This document shows positions 12,865 through 26,666 of a stretch of DNA of 64,000 nucleotides, piece after piece. Under the pieces are notes generated by a model. That model was not told where the DNA came from, ran no database searches, and saw only the letters and a list, made by a program, of their open reading frames with translations. The stretch is from assembly GCA_025399215.1 (NCBI GenBank), contig MU621144.1, positions 1 to 64,000 on the forward strand, in the 5' to 3' direction. The DNA comes from Globomyces pollinis-pini. Its lineage: Eukaryota > Chytridiomycota > Chytridiomycetes > Rhizophydiales > Globomycetaceae. The number at the start of each line of letters is the position of its first letter. Position 1 is the stretch's first letter. Made by a program: the position numbers and the translations under genes.

Positions 12865-13463
12865 TTCTAGTATTTTATAGAATATGTACGATGGAATATC
12901 GAGGGGAATAACGATGTTTTTATATTTACTGATCATCTGAAAACGCGAAGTGCACCATGCTAATATTTCACAGACCTCATGACGAATCATTTTTGCTAAA
13001 GACCTCAGCCAATGTGACACACCATGCTTGCACACACAAAGGGAATTATCCACTTGATACTTTTCGTTGATTCCTAACCTGTTCAACATATCTTGATAAT
13101 TTGTTTCCTCATCCTAAACTTAATGCATGAAGAAATTAATAAATGATTCAAGAGAATGCTTCAAAAATACCATAAATACCTGTTTTTTTTTTGAGGGGTC
13201 AGGTCTATCTGAGGGTTCATTTTACATGCCAGGAAATTGATAGTTTACTAGTGAATTGATAGATTTCATTGTTCTCTTACTTTTTCCATTGCATGCTGAA
13301 GATGCATTTGGTACCTTGAAAAATACCAAAACCCATAATTATCACGCATTTGGTTTCAAAGTGTGCATTTCATCCATGCGTCTGATCTTATGCACCTCAT
13401 CAGCAATTGTAACAGAACAAAAATGTGCAGTTTAAAATTAGTAAGATATATGAAAAAGAGAGT
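12865..13463. promoter_or_regulatory. upstream region of the fungalysin gene
   Basis: About 600 nt between the fungalysin start and the stop of the next minus-strand gene. It contains a run of T near 13183-13192 and two similar GCATTTGGT words (near 13304 and 13347). No gene seen; regulatory role is inference. Confidence 0.35.
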
Positions 13464-14419
13464 TCAATTTGAACTGGAATTCAATGGGATTTCCCATTCA
13501 CTAGATTCAGATAAATTGGTAGACAACACAACAGATTGTTCAGATACCAAGGTAACAGGAAGTATTGGTGAATCAATTAATACATGATTGTTCAAACTCC
13601 ATGACGACATTGAACTACAATCGGATTGGTCTTTAAAATCTTCAGATATCGATTGGTTTTGTGATTGGATATCATCATCGACTTCAAACACTACGCTTGA
13701 TTGAACTGATGATGTATTGGTTGGAGATGGGATCAACGAATGTTGGTAACTAGAGTATCCATCACTTGAATCTATCGTCTCGGATGCATCTAAGGACAAT
13801 TGCTGGGGAGAATTCTGTGGGAGATTCTTTGGGAGTAATAGTTGATTGTCAGCTTCTCTTAAAAATGAATCTGGCAAGTGTGCTTTTTCTTGATCATAGA
13901 TTGCTATTTCATCTTCAATCAAGGTTGTGTGTGACACTGAAAATGTTTTGGTAATGGTACCAATTTCGGGTTTATGGGTTGTTGTGGGTGGAACTATGTC
14001 GTTTTCCAACTGCTTAATATCAGTTTTAACATGCATGGGATATTTATTGCTCCCTAGATCTAACATGAGTAACCTATCTAACGTCAAATGAGGATCGTAA
14101 TCCTAAAAGATCAGCATAGCGGTAAAACTACAGTAATTCGTGCGATATCTTGCACATCAGCCATAGGAAACCCCATATCCAAGAATGACTCAATAAATGA
14201 TATTTGAGATGAAGACAAATCTCTGGAGTATAGACTGTTCTGATCAAGTTTTGATTTTTTGTATTGATACGCAGGATATGTAGTATAATCATCAGAATTA
14301 AACATGATGATCACGGTAGAAATAGCAATAGCCAGTGACGTAGATGCTATTCCGATCGCATAAAGAAACGATAGTTGTAAAGGCATTCTTAATAAATTAG
14401 AAAGAAACTGCACGGACAA
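13464..14419 (-). CDS. membrane-anchored UBA-like protein, paralogue of 2497-3539
   Basis: A hydrophobic N-terminus (LQLSFLYAIGIASTSLAIAI, then STVIIMF) is followed by a UBA-like motif (FIESFLDMGFPMADV) at about residues 76-90. A 29-nt phase-0 intron (14103-14131) splits this domain before DYDPHLTLDRLLML. The tail of about 200 residues is acidic, Ser-rich and low in structure. Layout and intron position match the gene at 2497-3539. The protein could hold ubiquitinated partners at a membrane. No catalytic domain is visible. The UBA call is weaker here than in the partner gene because the second half departs from the consensus. Confidence 0.6.
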
Positions 14420-14868
14420 TTATTGCAGGGTTGCATATTATTATCGCTCTTTTATCGTTATCGTGTCGATAAAACTTTATTGATCCTAGTGATTGAAGTC
14501 AACATGATCTTTGTTGTTTGCCAAAAACAAAAACACACGATGATTATATGGAATTTGAATTGCGTAAAACTTTATACCTAAACAGCTGTAAAAACTAGTA
14601 CTATTCAGGAGACTTATAACTGATATTCACATAAGATCAAGTTTCAAAGTAAAAAGTACTGTTGATTGGATTATTATTGAAATGAAACCAAAATAGTTTA
14701 CAAATATTGCTGATAGTGAGCAAACACTGTTTAGATTGCACTCATAAATTCTCACCAAAACCCTTTCATTGATCGATCGTATCTCTTTTGTTTGTGTTGT
14801 TTGGAATATTCTGGAAGCTTAAAATGGTGTCAAAATTGCCACAATTTCTTCCTTTTTTCATCCTCAAA
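14420..14868. promoter_or_regulatory. divergent promoter region, UBA gene / SGT1
   Basis: About 450 nt between two starts on opposite strands. AT-rich; no distinct motif or additional gene recognised. Confidence 0.4.
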
Positions 14869-15506
14869 ATGATGTCTACACCAACAATTAGACATGAATG
14901 GTACCAAACCGATTCTCATGTGATGATCTCAATCTTTATTAAAAACTTAAAAGCTGATCAAGTGGTGGTGGATATTGTAGATAGATCTTTGACTGTTTCT
15001 GTTAAATTGGATGGTTCAAGGGAATCTCAGTTGGATTTTGATCCTCTCTTTTTACCTATCATTCCTGCTGAATCTTCTTTTGCAATTCTATCCACAAAAA
15101 TTGAAGTCAAATTGAAAAAAGCTTCAATGGGAACCCGTTGGGAATTATTACAAGGAAATGGCTCTGATATTTTGTCTACTATGAACTCATCTGTTAATGA
15201 TGCTCCACCTGCTTATCCATCCTCATCTAAAAAGGTATTGTTAATTTTGACTTTGATTTTTAGAAACATGATTGGAACAAATTGGAAAAATCAGTAGAAG
15301 AAGAGAAGGCTGAAGGAGAACAAGCTCTAAACCAGTTGTTCCAGCAAATATTTAAAGACGGATCAGATGAAACTAAACGAGCAATGATGAAATCATTCCA
15401 AGAGAGTGGTGGAACCTGTTTATCTACTGATTGGAGTAAAGTTGGAAAGGAAAAAGTTGAAATTACACCACCAGAAGGCATGGTTGCTAAAAAATACAAT
15501 GAATAA
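14869..15506 (+). CDS. SGT1: SGT1-like co-chaperone (CS and SGS domains, no TPR)
   Basis: The CS domain covers about residues 1-95 ([20 protein letters not shown], then KIEVKLKKA). After a 29-nt intron (15235-15263) the SGS domain begins with HDWNKLEKS and ends with the diagnostic [23 protein letters not shown]1 links Hsp90 to SCF ubiquitin ligases and kinetochore assembly. The usual N-terminal TPR domain is absent: the predicted start (ATG ATG at 14869) lies directly before the CS domain, and upstream sequence shows no TPR pattern. Either the TPR exons lie unseen upstream in the divergent promoter region or this lineage has a short form. Presence beside several F-box genes is suggestive but may be chance. 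Confidence 0.9.
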
Positions 15507-15606
15507 TAAAACTCTTCTTAATTTGGAACCAATATTGATGTTATTAAGTTAATTATACATCTGGTTAATAATGCATATAAAAACACAGACTATATTATTA
15601 ACTGAT

Positions 15607-16939
15607 TTAAAATGGATTCTGTTCACGATAATGATGTTGTAGCATGTTATGTTTTTGTCCGACACGAGCAGTAAAGTCTTGTTGATGGGCCATACGAGCT
15701 TTAGTGGATTTGATTTTAACTTTCAACTCCAATTTCATTTGTCTACGCATCAAAGCTTGTTCGGTAGTATATCCAAGCAATTTATAGTTATCTGATAATC
15801 TGGATAACATTTCTGGATCATTCATAGAACCTGGAATGATAGTTTGTGGTTTGATGTTCTGTTTCCAGTATTTCCTAAATTGTCTGTTTCCAATTCGAAT
15901 TCCAGACGGCAAGATCATTTGAGTTTCATCTTCGGTAATGGTTGCATACCTAATTAATAATGTTAAAATCTAATTTACATACTTTTGAGTATCTTGTTGA
16001 CTTTCCCAATCTTCATCAACAATTTCTTCATCAGAACCAACTTCAGATCCATCCACATCTTCCCAATCATTACCATCCTTCTTCTCGAAATTATAATACT
16101 CAGCAATATCATCTTCATCTCCATCATCATAAGGTATTTTACAATGAGATTTATCAATCTGAAATAAGTTTACTCTGAAATCTTACCATATGAGCTCTAA
16201 CAGCTTCAATTGAGTGTAATGCTCTTCCTTTTCCATTGCAGAAGATACAAACATTTGCAATAGCAATTTTGTCTGCAAGGTAACCAATCAAACCAGGTAA
16301 ATCTGCCATATATTCCATGTCAGGGATGAAGAAAGAATGAGCTTTTGCCATATGGTCCAAATTTCTATAAAATCGTTAGACAATAAGTCAAATTACAATT
16401 CAAATGAATCAGCATTATGAGTACAGAACAAACACTCAGTGGAAGTCAATCTAGTAGCCGAGTTCATCTTTTCATTCAAAATTTCATCAATTTCTCTCTC
16501 CGTTTTAGCTTGTCCTAATCTAATTTTCCAATTTTTAGTATCTTCCTTCACTTGTTGTGTTTCATTATTAGAAGGGGATGATTCTTGATCCACCTCCAGC
16601 TTTGGTTTAAATGATTTAACCTTTTCCAAATGTTTTTTGGAATTACAATGATTTTTGTATTGATTTTCATTAGTATAAACCTTTTTACAAGCTGGACAGT
16701 TTCCAACAAAAGTTTCTTGTTGAGCTAAATTGGATTGATTAACTTCCTGAAGTTTCTGTGAGAATTGAATGGCAGACACAGGAGGTAAATCAATAACTTT
16801 TCGCTTCAAGTTATACCTATGCCAGTCACTTTTCATGTGCTCTCTTTGTAATTCGGCGGTTTGGAATGCGACTTGGCACTGGGAATTAATCATGGCATTC
16901 CATTGAACTTACTGAAATGCAGGTAAATAATTGTGACAT
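15607..16939 (-). CDS. REI1: REI1/ZNF622-type pre-60S ribosome maturation factor
   Basis: Three C2H2-type zinc-finger regions are visible: an N-terminal finger followed by QREHMKSDWHRYNLKRKV, a second (CPACKKVYTNENQYKNHCNS), and later CLFCTHNADS and CIFCNGKGRALHS. The C-terminus (SGIRIGNRQFRKYWKQNI, then QQDFTARVGQKHNMLQHH) is diagnostic. The true start is ATG 16939: exon 1 gives MSQLFTCIS and a 34-nt intron (16879-16912) joins it to CQVAF, so the first CxxC is split by the intron. An in-frame ATG inside that intron would yield a protein lacking the first zinc ligand. REI1 acts in the cytoplasm to release Arx1/Alb1 from pre-60S particles. Confidence 0.95.
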
Positions 16940-17045
16940 TAAACTCAAGTTTTAAAAAAAAAAATATGAAAATTTAAACTCATGGAGTGAGTCATTTCTC
17001 CACCCAGAAATACATCAAAGAAAAATAAATTGGAAAACTTCTACT

Positions 17046-18743
17046 CTACAATCCTTTATACTTCAAATTTGATTCTGGCCCGTTCCAATCCTGAATCGTT
17101 AAAAACTGTTCAAAAATACCTTCTTGGAGTAATTTTTCATAAGCAAGATAATCAACCTAATAAATCATAAATTAATGTCAAACTAATTACCTTTTCTTGT
17201 GCGTACTTGGCTTGTTTATCAATACGCTCTTGTTCTTTAGCCTTTTCAATGTCTTGGATTTGCTGCGCAAGTATTTGGGAGTACTCTTGGCGTAATTTCA
17301 ATTTTCTTGCACTTTCTTGGTTTTCTAACAATTTGGTTTTCTCAATCTGTTTTTCAATCTCCAATTGTTGGCGTTTAGATTCTTCTAATGATTGTCGGTT
17401 TCGTTCAATCGCTTCTTGTAATTGCAATTGTCTACCGCTAATAACTTCTTTCATTAATCTATCCCTTGCGGCCCTCTCTTTCTTCCATTTCTCCGTTCTA
17501 ACTTTCCACACCTTGTTTTAATGAACCGGTCATTTTTACCCTCTCTTGCGCTTCTGAATAATACCGCTCAATTTCTCGCTCTCTTGCTTCTTCGATTTCT
17601 TTTTGTTGTGCCAAATGTTCCCGGTAAAGTTGCATTTCTTTTTGTAGTTCTTGTCGACGACGTGCATGAGAATCTTTTTCTTCCATTTCAAACTTTGAGA
17701 ATTCTTGTAACGTTTTAATATCACGTTCTAATTCTTCTTTGATTTCTTGTTGGCGTTGTAGAATTTTGGCCTTGTTGAATGTGTCCAATTCGAATCTGAT
17801 GGCTCTCTTTTCCTTTTCCTTTTCTTCTCTCAATCTTTCATCTTCTATCAATCTCATCTTGGTATCTTCTTGCTGAACATATTAAATGTACAATATTACC
17901 ATCAACCGTGCTTCTTCTGCCTTTAGCGCTTCGTGACTTCTAGCTTGGGCCTTCAAAGCGGCCAATTGCTCATTCAAACTTTTCAGAGTTTCCATATTTC
18001 GTTGATGTCGCATATCGTGGTCTTGCTTTTCCCGTTCTACTTTCTGAAGTCGACCTTGTTCCCATAATGCTTCGTAATAAAGCTTTTCTTGTCGATCCAA
18101 TTGTCTCTGTTTCTCCTTTTCTTCCAACTGAATGGATCTTCCCTTTGTAACTTTTTGAACCAGCATTTTACTTTCATATTTTCTTAATTCGTCACAACCT
18201 TGCCTATCTCATAAAATACAATTTTGCCGTACCTCCATTGTAAATCTCTCTTTTCTTTGACTATAGCTTGTCTTTCTTTTTCTCTTTCTGCTCTCAAATG
18301 ATTCATTCGTTCTCTCATCACATTTATTCTAGATTCATTTGTTCCTTCTGATTTTTTCAGTAGATCTTTATAATGAATTTGATCCTGTTCATATAACAAT
18401 TTTAATCTAATGTACATTTTATAAGATATATACATTACCTTTGTTGACGAGCGTGTAGTTTCTCAGCTTCTTGCTCTTTTAATTTGTTCAAACGAGAGAG
18501 AAAATGATTGTTATTAATTTTAGTAGTTGTGTTTGATTCGAATTGTGACTATAATAAATAAGAGATTACATTGAGGCAACCTTTAAATCCATTCTAGCGT
18601 AATATCTAGTCTTTTCTTCAACAATTTGTCTATTAGCCTCATCTTTTCTTCGATTCGTGATAAGATAATCTGATTTCGGTTGATTCTATAACATCCATTA
18701 CTATTTTGTTGTTTTTCATTACCTTTTTGATGAGTGTGGTCAT
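17046..18743 (-). CDS. CFAP53: CFAP53/CCDC11-like axonemal coiled-coil protein
   Basis: Almost the whole protein is charged coiled coil of the trichohyalin-plectin-homology type. Landmarks in order are MTTLIKK from ATG 18743, TRYYARMDLK, NNHFLSRLNKLKEQEAEKL, RMNHLRAEREKERQAIVKEK, YYEALWEQGRLQK, LKAEEARLM, LYREHLAQQKEIEEA, AARDRLMKEVISGRQLQLQE and LRQEYSQILAQQI. These match the order in CFAP53 (CCDC11), a protein inside ciliary microtubules. Exons are joined by introns of roughly 25-37 nt; the last exon ends at TAG 17046-17048. Its presence is strong evidence that the organism builds motile flagella. Related TPH-domain proteins are the alternative, but the ALWEQ...RL and RLMKEV motifs favour CFAP53. 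Confidence 0.85.
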
Positions 18744-19016
18744 CAAGAGAAAGTGAAAAAACAATTGATACACGCGAACTATGGAACCATCACAACAATA
18801 TAAAATCAACAACAAAACTTGATCTTTTCTACTAATAAAATCATTTGCTTTCTATTTCACAATGCATCAGTTGGTCCTGTCTCTTACTGATAATTCTTTC
18901 ACTGTATAATTAGTATGGGTAAAGAAATTACAGTAACTCTATCAAATACAAATACTATCATCTTTTCAATTCATTGTAAAATTGGTGGGATTTGGACTTT
19001 TATATTAATCTCAAAA

Positions 19017-19825
19017 TCACGCAAGTTGAGTATCTTTCAAACTAGTGTAGACGACCATACTGTTTTCTAACCGCCAAGACCAATCAGGGTTTCTGAAACT
19101 GTTCAAAGGCTCTTGAGAGTACACAGTAACTTTTCCGTTTGTGAAATTCCAGGTGATTCGATCACCAAGCAGATCAGTTTCCAAAGTAAAGTCTTTGAAG
19201 AACTTTACTGTAGTACTACTGATGATAGGCCATTTTTTGAAAGAGAAATGCCTAGCATTGTTAACAACGTTTCTTTACCAATTCAGAGCACATAACTCAT
19301 CAACTGTTATTTGAGATCGTTTGGAATCAACAAACGTGCATACATAGAATGATTTCCATTTTGAAAAACAGCAGCTTTCTATCCCTTGTGCGGTCTGAGT
19401 AAACAATTTAACGGGTTGTTGATACGATACGTTGATTTTGAGTGGTAATAGTTGGGAACGAGTCACTCTGGACAGCTCTTGAATGGCAACAGTTTCACTA
19501 ATTGTTGAGCATAGTGCAAGAATTTTTAAATCCAGTGTTATCAAAGACTTATCTTTCCAGTAATTGACACTAACATAAGCATTTGAGAATTACCAGAGTG
19601 TTCTCCAAAGACCATTATAATGACAAACTTTGTTCCATTTCTTGAATTAATATCATGATGGTATACCTTATTTATTATAGAAAGTTTGATCAGATCAAGT
19701 GGATGATTGAGATAATGTGCAACGAGTAACTTTACACAATCAGGTAAAATGTCAAGGTGACTTTCATTGTTGCCATTCGATATTGGATTCTGAATAATGC
19801 CATGAAGAACAGTCTCACTGTTCAT
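19017..19825 (-). CDS. F-box-like protein, paralogue of the gene at 1588-2332
   Basis: ATG 19825 leads into an N-terminal extension and then an F-box-like stretch (LPDCVKLLVAHYLNHPLDLI). Three short introns lie at the same places as in the gene at 1588-2332: after the F-box helices, within a TLC...YWK motif, and inside LNW/IEW near the C-terminal domain. Beyond the last intron the frame runs to TGA at 19017-19019 and includes NPDWSWRLENSMVVY, matching DWSWVIENEMVIYY of the paralogue. The shared intron positions make common descent very likely despite strong sequence divergence. It is divergently arranged with the HMG-box gene. Presumed substrate receptor of an SCF ligase; target unknown. Confidence 0.7.
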
Positions 19826-20192
19826 AATGGGCTACATTGACTTCGCTACATTGTGTTTTTTTCACTATTAATATTTACGTCGCGTCATTCAATTCATATG
19901 TCACTCAAACCAACCAATCAGCGAGCTATGAGACGTCACCTCTGTATTCAAAAAGGAATTTCTGAAAGGAAAAGCTTCACTTATTATTTAGAAACTCTTC
20001 AAACCGTTTCTATTTGCTAAATCTTCTACTCTTTTATATAACCTTTGAAAACCTATCCTAAAGGTAAAGTGAACATTATCTCCTGCATCTGTATTGTCTA
20101 TATCACAGCTCCATTATCCTCACTCTACATAACAAACGTATATTGTTACTCCTCCTTCTTTGTTTGACATTTTACTAACTAGTATTAGAACA
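19826..20192. promoter_or_regulatory. divergent promoter region, F-box-like gene / HMG-box gene
   Basis: About 365 nt between divergent starts. No further gene and no motif that I can name. Confidence 0.4.
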
Positions 20193-21317
20193 ATGACAAG
20201 TTACCACCAGGACACTGAATACTTCCATCAACCTAGTCCCGCCTCTTCGTATCCTGAAGATACATACCAAGAGAGCCATATTGGAGGAAAGCAAATGAAC
20301 TACCAACCCATGCAATCATACAATCCTCATGGTTACATTCCAAATTCCAATGATTACAATCTGATTCCTCATGATGTATCTTCTACCACATTGTGTAACG
20401 GTTCACAAAGTGGTTTGACCCCACCTGCTCATCATGCCGCAGCGGCTGCAATTGTCAATTCTGGACATGGGTCTCTAACAAGAATGTCTTTACAACGCGC
20501 CGACTCGAACCACTCTTTTGATAGTTCCGCATCTCATCAAAATTATAGAAATGACTTTCACAACCATGCTCCTACCATAGAAGATGATAATTCAAACAAA
20601 TCGTCAAAGAGAGAAAGAGCAAGAGGTCATACGCCCCGCCCATCAAATTCTTTTATCTTGTACCGTCGTGAAAAACATGTTGAAATCATGGCTCAATATA
20701 AAGGAGGAAAGACTTTAAACAATAATGTGATTTCCAAGATCGTAGCTAGCATGTGGAAACAAGAAAGTGCTGAAACAAAAGCACGATTCGCTAGCTTAGC
20801 TGAGCAAGAAAAGAAAGCTCATATGCTCAAATATCCTGATTATAAGTATAGACCTAGAAAATCCGCCTCAAAGAAAGCTACCACTAAGAAAGCTGTTTCT
20901 ACTCCACCAAAAGAAGTACAGGCAAATAATCACCAACACCACCAACATCACCAACAACCAATGGTTCAGTCACACATGTATGGTAACGTGATGGTAGCAC
21001 CACCTTATCCAGTAATGAACCAACCACTTCAATGGAATATGGTACCAACTCAAATGACAGCAATGGGAAGTAGTTTATATCAGCCATTACACGTTATTGA
21101 ACAAACTCACCGTATGCCAATGGTTGAGACAGAAATTGATCGCAATACATACGATTTGATGAATTCAGATCAATTCGATATGACCCCTACATATGATGGT
21201 CTACATGGTTTTCACCAAGAAGGTTTGTTGATTAATAATGAATTCCCACATGCTTGGTCTATGAACTCGTCAATACATGGCTGGGACTTGGGTGGATTGG
21301 AACAAATCCCAGAGTGA
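20193..21317 (+). CDS. HMG-box transcription factor (MATA/sex-type HMG)
   Basis: A single exon from ATG 20193 gives 374 residues. The HMG box occupies about residues 142-215: RPSNSFILYRREKHVEIMAQ, then NNNVISKIVASMWKQES and ARFASLAEQEKKAHMLKYPD. The RPSNSFILYR start and the K.VA.MWK spacing resemble the sequence-specific MATA-type HMG boxes of fungal mating-type and Ste11-like regulators rather than the non-specific HMGB class. A basic Lys-rich patch after the box may be a nuclear localisation signal. The flanks are Gln/His/Asn/Pro-rich and probably disordered activation regions. It could be a mating-type or sexual-development regulator, but nothing at the locus proves this; neighbours are an F-box-like gene and a protein kinase. 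Confidence 0.88.
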   Translation: MTSYHQDTEYFHQPSPASSYPEDTYQESHIGGKQMNYQPMQSYNPHGYIPNSNDYNLIPHDVSSTTLCNGSQSGLTPPAHHAAAAAIVNSGHGSLTRMSLQRADSNHSFDSSASHQNYRNDFHNHAPTIEDDNSNKSSKRERARGHTPRPSNSFILYRREKHVEIMAQYKGGKTLNNNVISKIVASMWKQESAETKARFASLAEQEKKAHMLKYPDYKYRPRKSASKKATTKKAVSTPPKEVQANNHQHHQHHQQPMVQSHMYGNVMVAPPYPVMNQPLQWNMVPTQMTAMGSSLYQPLHVIEQTHRMPMVETEIDRNTYDLMNSDQFDMTPTYDGLHGFHQEGLLINNEFPHAWSMNSSIHGWDLGGLEQIPE

Positions 21318-21606
21318 TTTCTTATTATTGAATTTCTCTACTGGTGCCTATGCTATTTGTGCAATAAATTTTGTAAATTATAGATGAAAATCATTTCTAT
21401 TCCTTTTGTATTAACGCTTATCTATCCCAATGATTAGGCTTTACAGTTAGGATGATTTATATTGGGGATAAGTAACGTATTAGAATGAATTAGAATGTCA
21501 AGAGTCAGGCTGATATTTCCATGGTTATCTCCACTATTATTTCTTTCCATTCACAAAGTTAATCTTGGTTTTCGCGTTTTCAATTAACTATTAACTAATA
21601 TTCAAA

Positions 21607-24148
<2,542 letters not shown>

Positions 24149-24375
24149 TTTTCCTACAATTAAATCATTATAATGAAAAAGATGTCATCATTAGCAAAAA
24201 AGATTGTTATTTTAGACTGTATAAGAATATGAGATAAACCACTTTCTACTTTAAACTACATTGAACGAAGTACGTTTCTCTGCTGACTTTCAAATGGTTG
24301 GATTTCTATCATAAATTAGACGACTTGAGTCTCAAAACATATGCCAATAATGATAATTGAAACAATATATTCATA

Positions 24376-25744
24376 TTAAAACCGTAAAGGAGGTAAAAGT
24401 GATTGAGATCTAGCAGAAAATGTGGAACGAGGTCTACTAACTTGACTTGGAGTTCCATTAGACACAGGTTCACATATAGCCAATGGGAGAATACCATCTT
24501 GACCAGTGGTAACATTTTTACCTGAACCCCATCCTAACATATGAGTAACTATTAAGTCTTACCATCATCATATTCTTCATAAACAATGACACGATCACCA
24601 ACTCTGCAATCCATTTCATCATCCATTCCAGCATCATAATCTTCGACAATTTGAACTTCGTAACCATTGCCTTCACCTTTAGGGTCTTCCAATTGTTGGA
24701 ATTTGTCGTTACGTGGTAAAGTGTCGCTTTTACCCTTGAAAATAGTGCTGGCTCTAACAGTGGTGAACAAACTAGATCTTGGTTTGTTATTGAAGGTGTT
24801 AGGGACTGGTGGGGCGGCACCACCACTACCGTTGTTGAAAAACATCGTTGATTTGGTTTGTGTGACACGATTTGGTTGATAAGCGGTGGTAGGACGTTGA
24901 CGGCTTTTGGATACTCTTTGGAAGACCAAAAACACGATACCAACAAGTGATAATGCACCAGCAATAATAGCAAAGATAATCCAAGTGTTACTGGCAGGAG
25001 CTAGTAAGGCCATGCTAGGACCAGCAGCGGCTACACAACAAGGATCCTCTTTAGAAACCTTGCAGTATTCGTCAGATTCTTCTTTTTTGGCAAATCCTAC
25101 ATACATAAACAACAAAAGTCATTACCACACTGAGCAAATTCGGCCTTGACACCTGCAAAGCATTGTTTGGCATCATTAGCCACTGTATTTGATTTTAAAG
25201 AAGCACAGTAAGAATTTAAATTAGTCTCTGCAGTGATAGCAGTAGCATCTTGTCTAGCTTTAGCCGCTTCTGGACTAGGATTTGGGTCACAAACAGTAGT
25301 GTTCTTCAATATATTGCCAATAGAATCGTTATGGCCTGTACAAGTGGAAGAACACAAAGTCAGTGGTTTAACGTTTGCATCCATTTGTGATTTACATTTC
25401 TCAAATGAAGTTGTGACCATCTAGAGATTAGTAAAGGTAAGAAATACAAATGAGCACAAGGCAGAGAGAGGATAACGACCTTGCCGGCCATTGAAGTTTG
25501 CACATTGATAAGTGGTCATGAAAGACGAGATGATAGATTGTGAATCAAATTTAGTATTTTCCATGAAAGCATCGAAAGCGGCCAAATCTTTAAATTCGGA
25601 AGATGGCATGATAGCTAAAAGGTTAGAGAGTGATAGAGTACCATAGCCAGTCAAATCTGTGCAAGACTTGCTATCCTTGAGCAGAATACATTGGGAATCC
25701 TGAGCATTTCCCAGGTAGAATAAAAACAGTAAATTCAGAATCAT
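24376..25744 (-). CDS. type I membrane protein with Cys-rich ectodomain and cytoplasmic SH3 domain
   Basis: ATG 25744 begins a signal peptide (LNLLFLFYLGNAQ). A Cys-rich ectodomain of about 240 residues follows. A single membrane helix (NTWIIFAIIAGALSLVGIVF) separates it from a cytoplasmic tail. The tail is Pro/Ser/Thr-rich and ends in an SH3 domain (VQIVEDYDAGMDDEMDCRVG, then GWGSG, then GILPLAICE). Three introns join the exons. The order signal, Cys-rich ectodomain, TM, SH3 suggests a surface sensor that recruits Pro-rich partners, loosely like the yeast osmosensor Sho1, but Sho1 has four TM segments, so it is not an orthologue. Ligand and pathway are unknown. Confidence 0.8.
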
Positions 25745-26315
25745 AGTTTATGGTAAAGAAGAAATCGAATGAATTCAGAATTTGTCATTGGCTTATTGTT
25801 TCAGTGGGAGGAGCCTCTTGGTTGCCGGGAAGAGCCAGAACAGGGTCACGGTCTGTTGCTCATTCTGTATCTTGTCTGTATGTTTGCGGTGAAATAAGTA
25901 CCATTGTCGCTTGTTGTTTCTCGTGTTTCTGATTCTGTTATGTGCTAGGTTCGGTTTCTGTTCTTGGTTTCTTCATTTTTTTGGCAAGTGTATTATTCTT
26001 GTACTTCTTGTGTAGTAGATCGTTGTTATATGTAGTAAAGTCTGACAGGTTTGCTACTGTAATTCCTAAAGACCCAAGTATTCTCCTTAAGCCTTAAGTC
26101 ATGATACACGCTTTTTTCTCTCTTGAGCCCAACTGAATTTGGTAAATTATTTAATATTCAAACATTTGTATTTCTATTTTGAGAAATGTTCATGGTTTCT
26201 GTATGGTATTTTAAAAGTCACACGAGAGCTTAATCTGAGTTCAGAGTTTAATTCAAAAAAAATCATAAAATACTTGCCATAAATCAATTTATGCATTGAA
26301 TTCATTCATAAATTT
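25745..26315. other. intergenic region between divergent genes
   Basis: About 570 nt between the SH3-protein start and the first RBR-type gene. It has T-rich and AT-rich runs and no recognised gene; it presumably contains both promoters. Confidence 0.4.
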
Positions 26316-26657
26316 ATGCGCTCATCTGAAGTGGAAACTTCAATAAAACAAAGAGATCTGTTCATTGAATGTCTTTTCTGCAATCTCATACATCCTTACA
26401 CTAAAGTATCCTTAATTAGTTCATTTCATAGATGATATCTTGTACAACTGGCCATTATTTTTGTATAAAATGTGTCAAGACCTCAATGGAAGTGTTGGTT
26501 ACAAATCGTAAGTTAATGATTTTAATCATCAGGAAAAACTCACATGAATTGTATTAGTATCAAGCATTGTAATGGATACTTTAATGAACCTGCGATTCAA
26601 TCATGCCTTCCTTCAAACATGTATGAAAGATACGTAATTGCTTTTCAAGTATTGTAA
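26316..26657 (+). pseudogene. truncated RNF216-like RBR gene (first RING only)
   Basis: From ATG 26316, three exons joined by introns of about 25 nt encode only the first RING and the following helix: QRDLFIECLFCN, SCTTGHYFCIKC, CNGYFNEPAIQSCLP. The frame then ends at TAA 26655-26657, and the next gene copy starts 9 nt later. The exon structure equals that of the third copy (27818-29563), whose RING1 exons are clearly homologous. The IBR and RING2 needed for ubiquitin transfer are missing. It is either a truncated duplicate with intact splice sites, able to make a short RING protein, or a remnant of unequal crossing-over. Confidence 0.65.
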
Positions 26658-26666
26658 TTGCAATAG

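Noticed and set aside
11910..13089. Extending the fungalysin N-terminus to an open start near 13089
   Set aside because: The signal peptide begins at ATG 12864; the extra residues would bury it and have no family match.
13183..13192. T-run as terminator or integration scar
   Set aside because: An isolated homopolymer in AT-rich DNA; nothing else supports a function.
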